DNA of 64,000 bases from Closterium sp. NIES-65 (lineage: Eukaryota > Streptophyta > Zygnematophyceae > Desmidiales > Closteriaceae), in NCBI GenBank assembly GCA_948144175.1, contig CANXME010000102.1:1-64000 (forward strand). Direction: 5' to 3'. Position numbers and translations under genes: made by a program. Shown one piece after another: positions 13,301-26,100 of this stretch. Every line of letters begins with the position of its first letter. The first letter of the stretch is position 1. The notes beneath the pieces were generated by a model, which saw nothing but the letters and a program-made list of their open reading frames with translations, was not told where the DNA came from and did not search any database.

Positions 13301-16300
13301 GTTCTTGCCATTTGCACACGCTAGGCCCTTGTTCTTGCTATTTTGCACACGCTAGGCCCTTGTTCTTGCCATTTTGCACACGCTAGGCCCTTGTTCTTGC
13401 TATTTTGCAGATGCTATGCCCTTGTTCTTCTTTTTTTGCATACGCTTGGCCGGTGTTCTTGCAATTTTGCAAACGCTAGGCCCTTGTCCTTGTTTTTTTG
13501 CACATGCTAGGCCTTTGTTCTTGCAATTTTGCACACGCTAGGCCCTTGTTCTTGCAATTTTGCAAACGCTAGGCGCTTGTTCTTGCTATTTTGCACACGC
13601 TAGGCCCTTGTTCTTGCTATTTTGCACACGCTAGGCCCTTGTTCTTGCAATTTTGCACTCGCTAGGCTCTTGTTCTTGCAATTTTGCACACGCTAGGCCC
13701 TTGTTCTTGCCATTTTGCACACGCTAGGCCCTTGTTCTTCCTTTTTTGCACACGCTAGGCCCTTGTTCTTGCAATTTTGCACTCGCTAAGCCCTTGTTCT
13801 TGCTATTTTGCACACGCTAGGGCCCTTTTTCTTGCTCTTTTGTACACGCTAGGGCCCTTGTTCTTGCAATTTTGCACACGCTAGGCCCTTGTTCTTGCTA
13901 TTTTGCATATGCTAGGCCCTTGTTCTTGCTATTTTGCACACGCTAGGCCCTTGTTTTTGCAATTTTGCACACGCTAGGCCCTTGTTCTTGCTATTTTGCA
14001 CACGCTAGGCCCTTGTTCTTGCAATTTTGCACTCGCTAGGCCCTTGTTCTTGCTATTTTGCACACGCTAGGCCCTTTTTCTTGCTATTTTGCACATGCTA
14101 GGCCCTTGTTCTTGCTATTTTGCACACGCTAGGCCCTTGTTCTTGCTATTTTGCACACGCTAGGCCCTTGTTCTTGCTATTTTGCACACGCTAGGCCCTT
14201 GTTCTTGCAATTTTGCACATGCTAGGCCCTTGTTCTTGCAATTTTGCACACGCTAGGGCCCTTGTTCTTGCTATTTTGCATACGCTAGGCCCTTTTTCTT
14301 GCTATTTTTAACACGCTAGGCCCTTGTTCTTGCAATTTTGCACACGCTAGGCCCTTGTTATTGCAATTTTTCAGACGCTAGGCCATTGTCGTTGCAATTT
14401 TGCACATGCTAGGCCCTTGTTCTTGCTATTTTGCACTCGCTAGGCCCTTGTTCTTGCAATTTTGCATACGCTAGGCCCTTGTTCTTGCAATTTTGCACAT
14501 GCTAGGCCCTTGTTCTTGCAATTTTGCACACGCTAGGCCCTTGTTCTTGCAATTTTGCATACGCTAGGCACTTGCTCTTGCGATTTTGCACACGCTAGGC
14601 CCTTGTTCTTGCAATTTTGCACACGCTAGGCCCTTGTTCTTGCTATTTTGCACACGCTCCACACCCTAGGCCCTTGTTTTTGCTATTTTGCAGATGCTAT
14701 GCCCTTGTTCTTCTTTTTTTTGCATACGCTATGCCCTTGTCTCTGTTATTTTGCACATGCTAGGCCCTTGTTCTTGCCTTTTTGCACACGCTAGGCCCTT
14801 GTTCTTGCTATTTTGCACACGCTAGGCCCTTTTTCTTGAAATTTTGCACAGCTAGACCCGTGCACTTGCTATTTTGCACTCGCTAGGCCCTTGTTCTTGC
14901 AATTTTGCACACGCAGGGCCCTTGTCCTTGGAATTTTGCACATGCTAGGCCCTGTTCTTGCTATTTTGCACTCACTAGGCCCTTGTTCTTGCAATTTTGC
15001 ACTCGCTAGGCCCTTGTTCTTGCAATTTTGCACATGCTAGGCCCTTGTTCTTGCAATTGTGCACACGCTTGGCCTTGTTCTTGCAATTTTACATACGCTA
15101 GGCCCTTGTCCTTGCTATTTTGCACAAGCTAGGCCCTTGTTCTTGCTATTTTGCACACGCTAGGGCCTTGTTCTTGCAATTTTGCACACGATAGGCCCTT
15201 GTTCTTGCCATTTTGCACACGCTAGGCCCTTGTCCTTGTTATTTTGCACATGCTAGGCCCTTGTTCTTGCCATTTTGCACACGCTAGGCCCTTGTTCTTG
15301 CTATTTAGCAAACGCTAGGCCCTTGTTCTTGAAATTTTGCACACGCTAGACCCGTGCACTTGCTATTTTGCACTCGCTAGGCCCTTGTTCTTGCAATTTT
15401 GCACACGCTAGGCCCTTGTCCTTGCAATTTTGCACATGCTAGGCCCCTGTTCTTGCTATTTTGCACTCGCTAGGCCCTTGTTCTTGCAATTTTGCACTCG
15501 CTAGGCCCTTGTTCTTGCAATTTTGCACATGCTAGGCCCTTGTTCTTGCCATTTTGCACACGCTAGGCCCTTATTCTTGCAATTTTACATACGCTAGGCC
15601 CTTGTTCTTGTTATTTTGCACAAGCTAGGCCTTGTTCTTGCTATTTTGCACACGCTAGGGCCTTGTTCTTGCAATTTTGCACACGCTAGGCCATTGTTCT
15701 TGCCATTTTGCACACGCTAGGCCCTTGTTCTTCCTGTTTTGCACACGCTAGGCCCTTGTTCTTGCAATTTTGCACACGCTAGGCCATTGTTCTTGAAAGT
15801 TTACACATGCTAGGCCCTTGTTCTTGCTATTTTGCACACGTTAGGCCTTTGTTCTTGCAATTTTGCACAAGCTAGGCCATTGCTCTTGAAAGTTTACCCA
15901 CGCTAGGGCCCCTGCTCTTGCAATTTTGCACTCGCTATGCCCTTGTTCTTGCAATTTTGCACATGCTAGGCCCTTGTTCTTGCTATTTTGCACACGCTAG
16001 ACCCTTGCACTTGCTATTTTGTACTCGCTAGGCCCTTCTTCTTGCAATTTTGCACACGCTAGGCCCTTGTCATTGCAATTTTGCACACGCTAGACCCTTG
16101 TTCTTGTCATTTTGCACTCGCTAGGCCCTTGTTCTTGCAATTTTGCATACGCTAGGCCCTTGTTCTTGCAATTCTGTACATGCTAGGTCCTTGTTCTTGC
16201 AATTTTGCACACGCTAGGCCCTTGTTCTTGCAATTTTGCACACGCTAGGCCCTTGTGCTTGCAATTTTGCATACGCTAGGCCCTTGTTCTTGCTATTTTG

Positions 16301-19300
16301 CACACGCTAGGCCCTTGTTCTTGCAATTTTGCACTCGCTGGGCCCTTGTTCTTGCAATTTTGCACACGCTAGGCCCTTGTTCTTCCTATTTTGCACACGC
16401 AAGGCCCTTGTTCTTGCTATTTTGCACACGCTAGGCCCTTGTTCTTGCCATTTTGCACACGCTAGGCCCTTGTTCTTGCAATTTTGCAAACGCTAGGTGC
16501 TTGTTCTTGCTATTTTGCACACGCTAGGCCCTTGTTCTTGCTATTTTGCACACGCTAGGCCCTTGTTCTTTCAATTTTGCACTCGCGAGGCTCTTGTTCT
16601 TGCAATTGTGCACACGCAAGGCCCTTGTTCTTGCTATTTTGCACACGCTAGGCCCTTGTTCTTGCAATTTTGCACACGCTAGGCCCTTGTTCTTGCAATT
16701 TTGCATACGCTAGGTGCTTGTTCTTGCTATTTTGCACACGCTAGGCCCTTGTTCTTGCTATTTTGCACACGCTAGGCCCTTGTTCTTTCAATTTTGCACT
16801 CGCGAGGCTCTTGTTCTTGCAATTGTGCACACGCTAGGCCCTTGTTCTTGCTATTTTGCAAACGTTAGGCCCTTGTTCTTGAAATTTTGCTCACGCTAGA
16901 CCTGTGCACTTGCTATTTTGCACTCGCTAGGCCCTTGTTCTTGCAATTTTGCACACGCTAGGCCCTTGTCCTTGCAATTTTGCACATGCTAGGCCCCTGT
17001 TCTTGCTATTTTGCACTCCCTAGGCCCTTGTTCTTGCAATTTTGCACTCGCTAGGCCCTTGTTCTTGCAATTTTGCACATGCTAGGCCCTTGTTCTTGCA
17101 ATTTTGCACACGCTAGGCCTTTGTTCTTGCAATTTTACATACGCTAGGTCCTTGTTCTTGCTATTTTGCACAAGCTAGGCCCTTGTTCTTGCTATTTTGC
17201 ACACGCTAGGGCCTTGTTCTTGCAATTTTGCACACGCTAGGCCCCTGTTCTTGCTATTTTGCACACGCTAGGCCCTTGTTATTGCTATTTGGACACGCTA
17301 GGCCCTTATTCTTGCTATTTTGCACACGCTAGGCCCCTGTTCTTGCTCTTTTGCAGACGCCATGCCCTAATTCTTGCTATTTTGCACATGCTAGGCCGTT
17401 GTTCTTGCAATTTTGCAAAGGCTAGGCCCTTGTCCTTGCAATTTTGCACATGCTAGACCCTTGCACTTGCTATTTTGCACTCGCTAGGCCCTTGTTCTTG
17501 CAATTTTGCACAAGCTAGGCCCTTGTCCTTGCAATTTTGCACATGCTAGGCCCTTGTTCTTGCTATTTTGCACACGCTAGGCCCTTGTTGTTGCAATTTT
17601 GCACAAGCTAGGCCCTTGTCCTTGCTATTTTGCACTCGCTAGGCCCCTGTTCTTGCAATTTTGCACATGCTAGGCCCTTGATCTTGCAATTTTTCATACG
17701 CTAGGCCCTTGTTCTTGCAATTTTGCACTTGCTAGGCCCAAGTTCTTGCAATAATGCACACGCAAGGCCCTTGTTCTTGCAATTTTGCATACGCTAGGCC
17801 CTTGTTCTTGCTATTTTGCACACGCTAGGCCCTTGTTCTTGCTATTTTGCACACGCTAGGCCCTTGTTTTTGCAAATTTGCACTCGCTAGGCCCATGTTC
17901 TTGCAATTTTGCACACGCTAGGCCCTTGTTCTTGCCATTTTGCATACGCTAGGCCCTTGTTCTTGCAATTTTGCACACGCTAGGCCCTTGTTCTTGCCAT
18001 TTTGCACACGCTAGGGCCCTTGTTCTTCCTGTTTTGCACACGCTAGGCCCTTGTTCTTGCAATTTTGCACACGCTAGGCCATTGTTCTTGAAAGTTTACA
18101 CATGCTAGGCCCTTGTTCTTGCTATTTTGTACACGTTAGGCCCTTGTTCTTGCAATTTCGCACACGCTAGGCTCTTGCTCTTGAAAGTTTACCCACGCTA
18201 GGCCCCTGCTCTTGCAATTTTGCACTCGCTATGCCCTTGTTCTTGCAATTTTGCACACGCTAGGCCCTTGTTCTTGCTATTTTGCACACGCTAGACCCTT
18301 GCACTTGCTATTTTGCACTTGCTAGGCCCTTCTTGCAATTTTGCACACGCTAGGCCCTTGTCATTGCAATTTTGCAGACGCTAGACCCTTGTTCTTGTCA
18401 TTTTGCACTCGCTAGGCCCTTGTTCTTGCAATTTTGCACACGCTAGGCCCTTGTTCTTCCTATTTTGCACACGCTAGGCCCTTGTTCTTGCAATTTTGCA
18501 CACGCTAGGCCCTTGTTCTTGCAATTTTGCACACGCTAGGCCCTTGTTCTTGCAATTTTGCATACGCTAGGCCCTTGTTCTTGCTATTTTGCACACGCTA
18601 GGCCCTTGTTCTTGCAATTTTGCACTCGCTGAGCCCTTGTTCTTGCAATTTTGCACACGCTAGGCCCTTGTTCTTCCTATTTTGCACACGCAAGGCACTT
18701 GTTCTTGCTATTTTGCACATGCTAGGCCCTTGTTCTTGCCATTTTGCACACGCTAGGCCCTTGTTCTTGCAATTTTGCACTCGCGAGGCTCTTGTTCTTG
18801 CAATTTTGCACACGCTAGGCCCTTGTTCTTGCCATTTTGCACACGCTAGGCCCTTGTTCTTCCTATTTTGCACACGTTAGGGCCCTTGTTCTTGCAATTT
18901 TGCACTCGCTAGGCCCTTGTTCTTGTTATTTTGCACACGCTAGGCCCTTGTTCTTGTTATTTTGTACACGCTAGGCCCTTCTTCTTGCAATTTTGCACAT
19001 GCTAGGCCCTTGTTCTTGCAATTTTGCACACGCTAGGCCCTTGTTCTTGCCATTTTGCACACGCTAGGCCCTTGTTCTTCCTGTTTTGCACACGCAAGGC
19101 CCTTGTTCTTGCTATTTTGCACATGCTAGGCCCTTGTTCCTGCCATTTTGCACACGCTAGGGCCATTGTTCTTGCAATTTTGCACACGCTAGGCCCTTGT
19201 TCTTGCAATTTTGCACTCGCGAGGCTCTTGTTCTTGCAATTTTGCACACGCTAGGCCCTTGTTCTTGCCATTTTGCACACGCTAGGCCCTTGTTCTTCCT

Positions 19301-22300
19301 ATTTTGCACACGCTAGGCCCTTGTTCTTGCAATTTTGCACTCGATAGGCTCTTGTTCTTGCTATTTTGCACACGCTAGGCCCTTGTTCTTGCTATTTTGT
19401 ACACGCTAGGGCCCTTGTTCTTGCAATTTTGCACATGCTAGGCGCTTGTTTTTGCAATTTTGCACACGCTAGGCACTTGTTCTTGCTATTTTGCATATGC
19501 TAGGCCCTTGTTCTTGCTATTTTGCACACGCTAGGCCTTTGTTTTTGCAATTTTGCACACGCTAGGCCCTTGTTCTTGCTATTTTGCACACGCTAGGCCC
19601 TTGTTCTTGCAATTTTGCACTCGCTAGGCCCTTGTTCTTGCTATTTTGCACACGCTAGGGCCCTTGTTCTTGCTATTTTGTACACGCTAGGCCTTTGTTC
19701 TTGCATTTTTGCACATGCTAGGCCCTTGTTCTTGCAATTTTGCACACGCTAGGCCCTTGTTCTTGCTATTTTGCATACGCTAGGCCCTTGTTCTTGCTAT
19801 TTTTAACACGCTTGGCCCTTGTTCTTGCAATTTTGCACTCGCTAGGCCCTTGTTCTTGCTATTTTGCACACGCTAGGCCCTTGTTCTTGCAATTTTGCAC
19901 TCACTAGTCCCTTGTTCTTGCAATTTTGCACACGCTAGGTCCTTGTTCTTCCTATTTTGCACACGCTAGGGCCTTGTTCTTGCAATTTTGCACTCGCTAG
20001 GCCCTTGTTCTTCCTATTTTGCACACGCTAGGCCCTTGTTCTTGCCATTTTGCCCACGCTAGGCCCTTGTTCTTGCAATTTTGCAAACGCTAGGCCCTTG
20101 TTCTTGCTATTTTGCACACGCTAGGGCCTTGTTCTTGCAATTTTGCACTCGCTAGGCCCTTGTTCTTGCTATTTTGCACACGCTAGGCCCTTGTTCTTGC
20201 TATTTTAAGCACGCTAGGCCCTTGTTCTTGCAATTTTGCATACGCTAGGCCCTTGTTTTTGCTATTTTGCACACGCTAGGCCCTTGTTCTTGCTATTTTG
20301 CACACGCTAGGCCCTTGTTCTTGCACTTTTGCACACGCCATACGCTTGTTATTGCAAGTTTGCACACGCTAGGCCCTTTTTCTTGCAATTTTTCACTCGC
20401 TAGGCCCTTGTTTTTGCTATTCTGCACATGATAGGCCCTTGTTCTTACAATTTTGCACTTGCTAGGCCCTTGTTCTTGCTATTTTGCACACGCTAGGCCC
20501 TTGTTCTTGCAATTTTGCACACGCTAGGCCCTTGTTCTTCCTATTTTGCACACGCTAGGCCCTTGTTCTTGCAATTTTGCACTCGCTAGGGCCCTTGTTC
20601 TTGCTATTTTGCACACGCTAGGCCCTTTTTCTTGCCATTTTGCACACGCTAGGCCCTTGTTCTTGCAACTTTGCAAACGCTAGGCCCTTGTTCTTGCTAT
20701 TTTGCACACGCTAGGGCCTTGTTCTTGCAATTTTGCACTCGCTAGGCCCTTGTTCTTGCTATTTTGCACACGCTAGGCCCTTGTTCTTGCTATTTTAAAC
20801 ACGCTAGGCCCTTGTTCTTGCAATTTTGCACACGCTAGGCCCTTGTTGTTGCTATTTTGCATACGCTAGGCCCTTGTTCTTGCTATTTTGCACACGCTAG
20901 GCCCTTGTTCTTGCACTTTTGCACACGCCAGACCCTTGTTATTGCAAGTTTGCACACGCTAGGCCCTTTTTCTTGCAATTTTTCACTCGCTAGGCCCTTG
21001 TTTTTGCTATTCTGCACATGATAGGCCCTTGTTCTTACAATTTTGCACTCGCTAGGCCCTTGTTCTTGCTATTTTGCACACGCTAGGCCCTTGTTATTGC
21101 TATTTGCACACGCTAGGCCCTTGTTCTTGCTATTTTGCACACGCTAGGCCCTTGTTCTTGCAATTTTGCACACGCTAGGCCTTTGTTCTTGCAATTTTGC
21201 ACTCGCTAGGCCCTTGTTCTTGCAATTTTGCATACGCTAGGCCCTTGTTCTTGCAATTTTGCACATGCTAGGCTCTTGTTCTTGCTATTTTGCACTCGCT
21301 AGGCCCTTGTTCTTGCAATTTTGCATACGCTAGGCCCTTGTTCTTGCAATTTTGCACATGCTAGGCCCTTGTTCTTGCAATTTTGCACACGCTAGGCCCT
21401 TGTTCTTGCAATTTTGCATTCGCTAGGCCCTTATTCTTGCTATTTTGCACACGCTAGGCCCTTGTTCTTGCTATTTTAAACACGCTAGGCCCTTGTTCTT
21501 GCAATTTTGCACACGCTAGGACCTTGTTCTTGCTATTTTGCATACGCTAGGCCCTTGTTCTTGCTATTTTGCACACGCTAGGCCCTTGTTCTTGCTATTT
21601 TGCACACGCTAGGCCCTTGTTCTTGCTAATTTTAACACGCTAGGCCCTTGTTCTTGCTTTTTTGCACACACTAGGCCCTTGTTCTTGCTATTTTTAACAC
21701 GCTAGGCCCTTGTTATTGCTATTTGCACACACTAGGCCCTTGTTCTTGCTGTTTTGCACACGCTAGGCCCTTGTTCTTGCAATTTTGCATACGCTAGGCC
21801 CTTGTTCTTGCAATTTTGCACATGCTAGGCCCTTGTTCTTGCTATTTTGCACTCGCTAGGCCTATGTTCTTGCAATTTTGCATACGCTAGGCCCTTGTTC
21901 TTGCAATTTTGCACATGCTAGGCCCTTGTTCTTGCAATTTTGCACACGCTAGGCCCTTTGTTCTTGCAATTTTGCATTCGCTAGGCCCTTGTTCTTGCTA
22001 TTTTGCACACGCTAGGCCATTGTTCTTGCTATTTTAAACACGCTAGGCCCTTGTTCTTGCAATTTTGCACACGCTAGGCCCGTGTTCTTGCTGTTTTGCA
22101 TACGCCAGGCCCTTGTTCTTCCTATTTTGCACACGCTAGGCCCTTGTTCTTGCACTTTTGCACACGCCAGATCATTGTTCTTGCAAGTTTGCACACACTA
22201 GGCCCTTTTTCTTGCTATTTTTCACTCGCTAGGCCTTTGTTCTTGCTATTCTGCACACGATAGGCCCTTGTTCTTACAATTTTGCACTCGCTAGGCCCTT

Positions 22301-23122
22301 GTTCTTGCTATTTTGCACACGCTAGGCCCTTGTTCTTGCCATTTTGCACACGCTAGGCCCTTGTTCTTGCTATTTTGCAAACGCTAGGCCCTTGTTCTTG
22401 AAATTTTGCACACGCTAGACCCTTGCACGCTAGGCCCTTGTTCTTGCTATTTTGCACACGCTAGGCCCTTGTCCTTGTAATTTTGCACATGCTAGGCCCT
22501 TGTTCTTGCTATTTTGCACACGTTGGGCCCTTGTTCTTGCTATTTTGCACACGCTAGACCCTTGCAATTGCTATTTTGCACTCGCTAGGCCCTTCTTCTT
22601 GCAATTTTGCACACGCTAGGCCCTTGTCATTGCAATTTTGCACACGCTAGACCCTTGTTCTTGTCATTTTGCACTCGCTAGGCCCTTGTTCTTGCAATTT
22701 TGCATACGCTAGGCCCTTGTTCTTGCAATTCTGTACATGCTAGGCCGTTGTTCTTGCAATTTGCACACGCTAGGCCCTTGTTCTTGCAATTTTGCATACG
22801 CTAGGCCCTTGTTCTTGCTATTTTGCACTCGCTGGGCCCTTGTTCTTGCAATTTTGCACACGCTAGGCCCTTGTTCTTCCTATTTTGCACACGCAAGGCC
22901 CTTGTTCTTGCTATTTTGCACACGCTAGGCCCTTGTTCTTGCCATTTTGCACACGCTAGGCCCTTGTTCTTGCAATTTTGCACACGCTAGGCCCTTGTTC
23001 TTGCAATTTTGCAAACGCTAGGCGCTTGTTCTTGCTATTTTGCACACGCTAGGCCCTTGTTCTTGCTATTTTGCACACGCTAGGCCCTTGTTCTTGCAAT
23101 TTTGCACTCGCGAGGCTCTTTT
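13300..23122 (+). repeat. Sat1 higher-order block, copy 2
   Basis: This stretch repeats the order of rare monomers seen in the first 9.4 kb, at offsets of 13.1 to 13.3 kb. It opens with the CTTCTTTTTTTGCATACG variant near 13,430 (relative near 170). It runs to the GACCCTTGCACGCTAGG short unit near 22,418 (relative near 9,293). It is much more regular in unit length than copy 1. It ends at the inversion junction. The 13.3-kb offset is close to 429 units of 31 bp. Confidence 0.75.
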
Positions 23123-23130
23123 TCCTGCAA
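23115..23130. other. Inversion junction in Sat1
   Basis: Forward monomers end in GCGAGGCTCTT and the array continues as the reverse complement, beginning about TTCCTGCAAAATTGC. From here to 29,476 every unit reads GCAAGAACAAGGGCC. No spacer longer than a few bases separates the arms. The first few hundred bases after the junction match the reverse complement of the region near 22,550-22,760, not of the immediately adjacent left sequence. The arms are therefore offset and do not form a perfect palindrome. Confidence 0.92.
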
Positions 23131-26100
23131 AATTGCAAGAACAAGGGCCTTGCGTATGCAAAATTGCAAGAACAAGGGCCTAGCGTGTGCAAAATTGCAA
23201 GAACAAGGGCCTAGCGTGTGCAAAATTGGAAGAATAAGGGCCTAGCATGTACAAAATTGCAAGAACAAGGGCCTAGCGTATGCAATATTGCAAGAACAAG
23301 GGCCTAGCGAGTGCAAAATGACAAGAACAAGGGTCTAGCATGTGCAAAATTGCAATAACAAGGGCCTAGCGTGTGCAAAATTGCAAGAAGAAGGGCCTAG
23401 CGTGTGCAAAATAGCAAGTGCAAGGGTCTAGCGTGTGCAAAATAGCAAAAACAAGGGCCTAGCGTGTGCAAAATAGCAAGAACAAGGGCCTAGCATGTGC
23501 AAAATTGCAAGGACAAGGGCCTAGCGTGTGCAAAAAAGCAAGAACAAGGGCCTAGCGTGCAAGGGTCTAGCGTGTGCAAAATTTCAAGAACAAGGGCCTA
23601 GCGTTTGCAAAATAGCAAGAACAAGGGCCTAGCGTGTGCAAAATGGCAAGAAAAAGGGCCTAGCTTGTGGTAAATTGCAAGAACAAGGGCCTAGCGAGTG
23701 CAAAATTGTAAGAACAAGGGCCTATCGTGTGCAGAATAGCAAGAACAAGGGTCTAGCGAGTGAAAAATAGCAAGAAAAAGGGCCTAGCGTGTGCAAACTT
23801 GCAAGAACAAGGGTCTGGCGTGTGCAAAAGTGCAAGAACAAGGGCCTAGCGTGTGCAAAAAAGCAAGAACAAGGGCCTAGCGTATGCAAAATAGCAAGAA
23901 CAAGGGCCTAGCGTATGCAAAATTGCAAGAACAAGGGTCTAGCGTGTTTAAAATAGCAAGAACAAGGGCCTAGCGTGTGCAAAATGGCAAGAACAAGGGC
24001 CTACCGAATGCAAAATTGCAAGAACAAGGGCCTAGCGTGTGCAAAATTGCAAGAACAAGGGCCTAGAATGTGCAAAATTGCAAGAACAAGGGCCTAGCGT
24101 ATGCAAAATTGCAAGAACAAAGGACTAGCGAGTGCAAAATAGCAAGACCAAGGGCCTAGACTGTACAAAATTGCAAGAACAAGGGCCTAGCGTATGCAAA
24201 ATTGCAAGAACAAGGGCCTAGCGAGTGCAAAATTGCAAGAACAAAGGCCTAGCGTGTGCAAAATTGCAAGAACAAGGGCCTAGTGTGTGCAAATAGCAAT
24301 AACAAGGGCCTAGCGTGTGCAAAATAGCAAGAACAAGGGCCTAGTGTGTGCAAAATAGCAAGAACAAGGGCCTAGCGTGTTAAAAATAGCAAGAACAAGG
24401 GCCTAGCGTGTGCAAAATAGCAAGAACTAGGGCCTAGCGTGTGGAAAATTGCAAGAACAAGCGCCTAGCATGTGCAAAATTGCAAGAACAAGGGCCTAGC
24501 ATATGCAAATTTGCAAGAACAAGGGCCTAGCGAGTGCAAAATAGCAAGCACAAGGGCCTAGCATGTAAAAAATTGCAAAGACAAGGGCCAAGTATGTGCA
24601 AATTACAAGAACAAGGGCATAGCGAGTGCAAAATAGCAAGTGCAAAGGTCTAGCGTGTGCAAAGAACAAGGGTCTAGCGTGTGCAAAATTGCAAGAATAA
24701 GGGCCTAGCATGTTAAAAATAGCAAGAACAAGGGCCTAGCGTGTGCAAAATAGCAAGAACAAGGGCCTAGCATATGCAAAATTGCAAAAATAAGGGCCTA
24801 GCGTATGCAAAATTGCAAGAACAAGGGCCTAGCATGTGCAAAATTGCAAGAACAAGGGCCTAGCGTATGCAAAATTGCAAGAACAAGGGCCTAGCGAGTG
24901 CAAAATAGCAAGTGCAAGGGTCTAGCATGTGCAAAATTTCAAGAACAAGGGCCTCGCGTTTGCAAAATAGCAAGAACAAGGGCCTAGCGAATGCAAAATT
25001 GCAAGAATAAGGGCCTAGCGTGTGCAAAATTGCAAGAACAAGGGCCTAGCATGTGCAAAATTGCAAGAACAAGGGCATAGCGTGTGCAAAATTGCAAGAA
25101 CAAGGGCCTAGCATGTGCAAAATTGCAAGAACAAGGGCCTAGCGTATGCAAAATTGCAAGAACAAGGGCCTAGCGAGTGCAAAATAGCACGAACAAGGGC
25201 CTAGCATGTGCAAAATTGCAAGAACAAGGGCCTAGCGTATGCAAAATTGCAAGAACTAGGGCCTAGCGAGTGCAAAATAGCAAGTGCAAGGGTCTAGCAT
25301 GTGCAAACTTTCAAGAAAAAGAGCCTAGCGTTTGCAAAATAGCAAGAACAAGTGCCTAGCGTGTGCAAAATTGCAAGAACAAGAGCCTAGCATGTGCAAA
25401 ATTGCAAGAACAAAGAACAAGGGCCTAGCGTGTGCAAAATTGCAAGAACAAGGGCCTAGCGAGTGCAAAATAGCAAGAACAAGGGCCTAGCATGTGCATA
25501 ATTGCAATAACAAGGGCCTAGCGTATGCAAAATTGCAAGAACAAGGGCCTAGCGAGTGCAAAATTGCAAGAACAAAGGCCTAGCGAGTGCAAAATTGCAA
25601 GAACATAGGCCTAGCGTGTGCAAAATAGCAAGAACAAGGGCCTAGTGTGTGCAAATAGCAATAAGAAGGGCCTAGCGTGTGCAAAATAGCAAGAACAAGG
25701 GCCTAGCGTGTGCAAAATAGCAAGAAAAAGGGCCTAGCGAGTGCAAAATAGCAAGAACAAGGGCCTAGCATGTGCAAAATTGCAAGAACAAGGGCCTAGC
25801 GAGTGCAAAATAGCAAGTGCAAGGGTCTAGCGTGTGCAAAATTTCAAGAACAAGGGCCTAGCGTTTGCAAAATAGCAAGAACAAGGGCCTAGCGTGTGCA
25901 AAATGGCAAGAACAAGGGCCTAGCGTGTGCAAAATAGCAAGAACAAGGGCCTAGCGAGTGCAAAATTGTAAGATTAAGGGCCTATCGTGTGCAGAATAGC
26001 AAGAACAAGGGCCTAGCGAGTGAAAAATTGCAAGAAAAAGGGTCTAGCGTGTGCAAACTTGTAAGAACAAGGGTCTGGCGTGTGCAAAAGTGCAAGAACA

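Larger units (their letters stand above)
1..23122 (+). repeat. Sat1: 31-bp satellite array, forward orientation
   Basis: This is an uninterrupted tandem array of a 31-bp unit, about 745 copies. The unit contains the core TTGTTCTTGC, then an AT-rich step read as AATTTTGC or TATTTTGC, then a tail such as ACACGCTAGGCCC. Two positions account for most variation: the dinucleotide after TTGC (AA, TA or CA, plus TTCCTA forms) and the tail (CACACG, CACATG, CACTCG, CATACG, CAAACG). Single-base insertions and deletions are common in the first 13 kb and rarer later. No transposon, gene or unrelated sequence interrupts it. Because 31 is not a multiple of 3, stop-free stretches cycle through all frames every 93 bp and produce many meaningless short open frames. 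I infer a structural satellite. I do not recognise the family. Confidence 0.97.
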
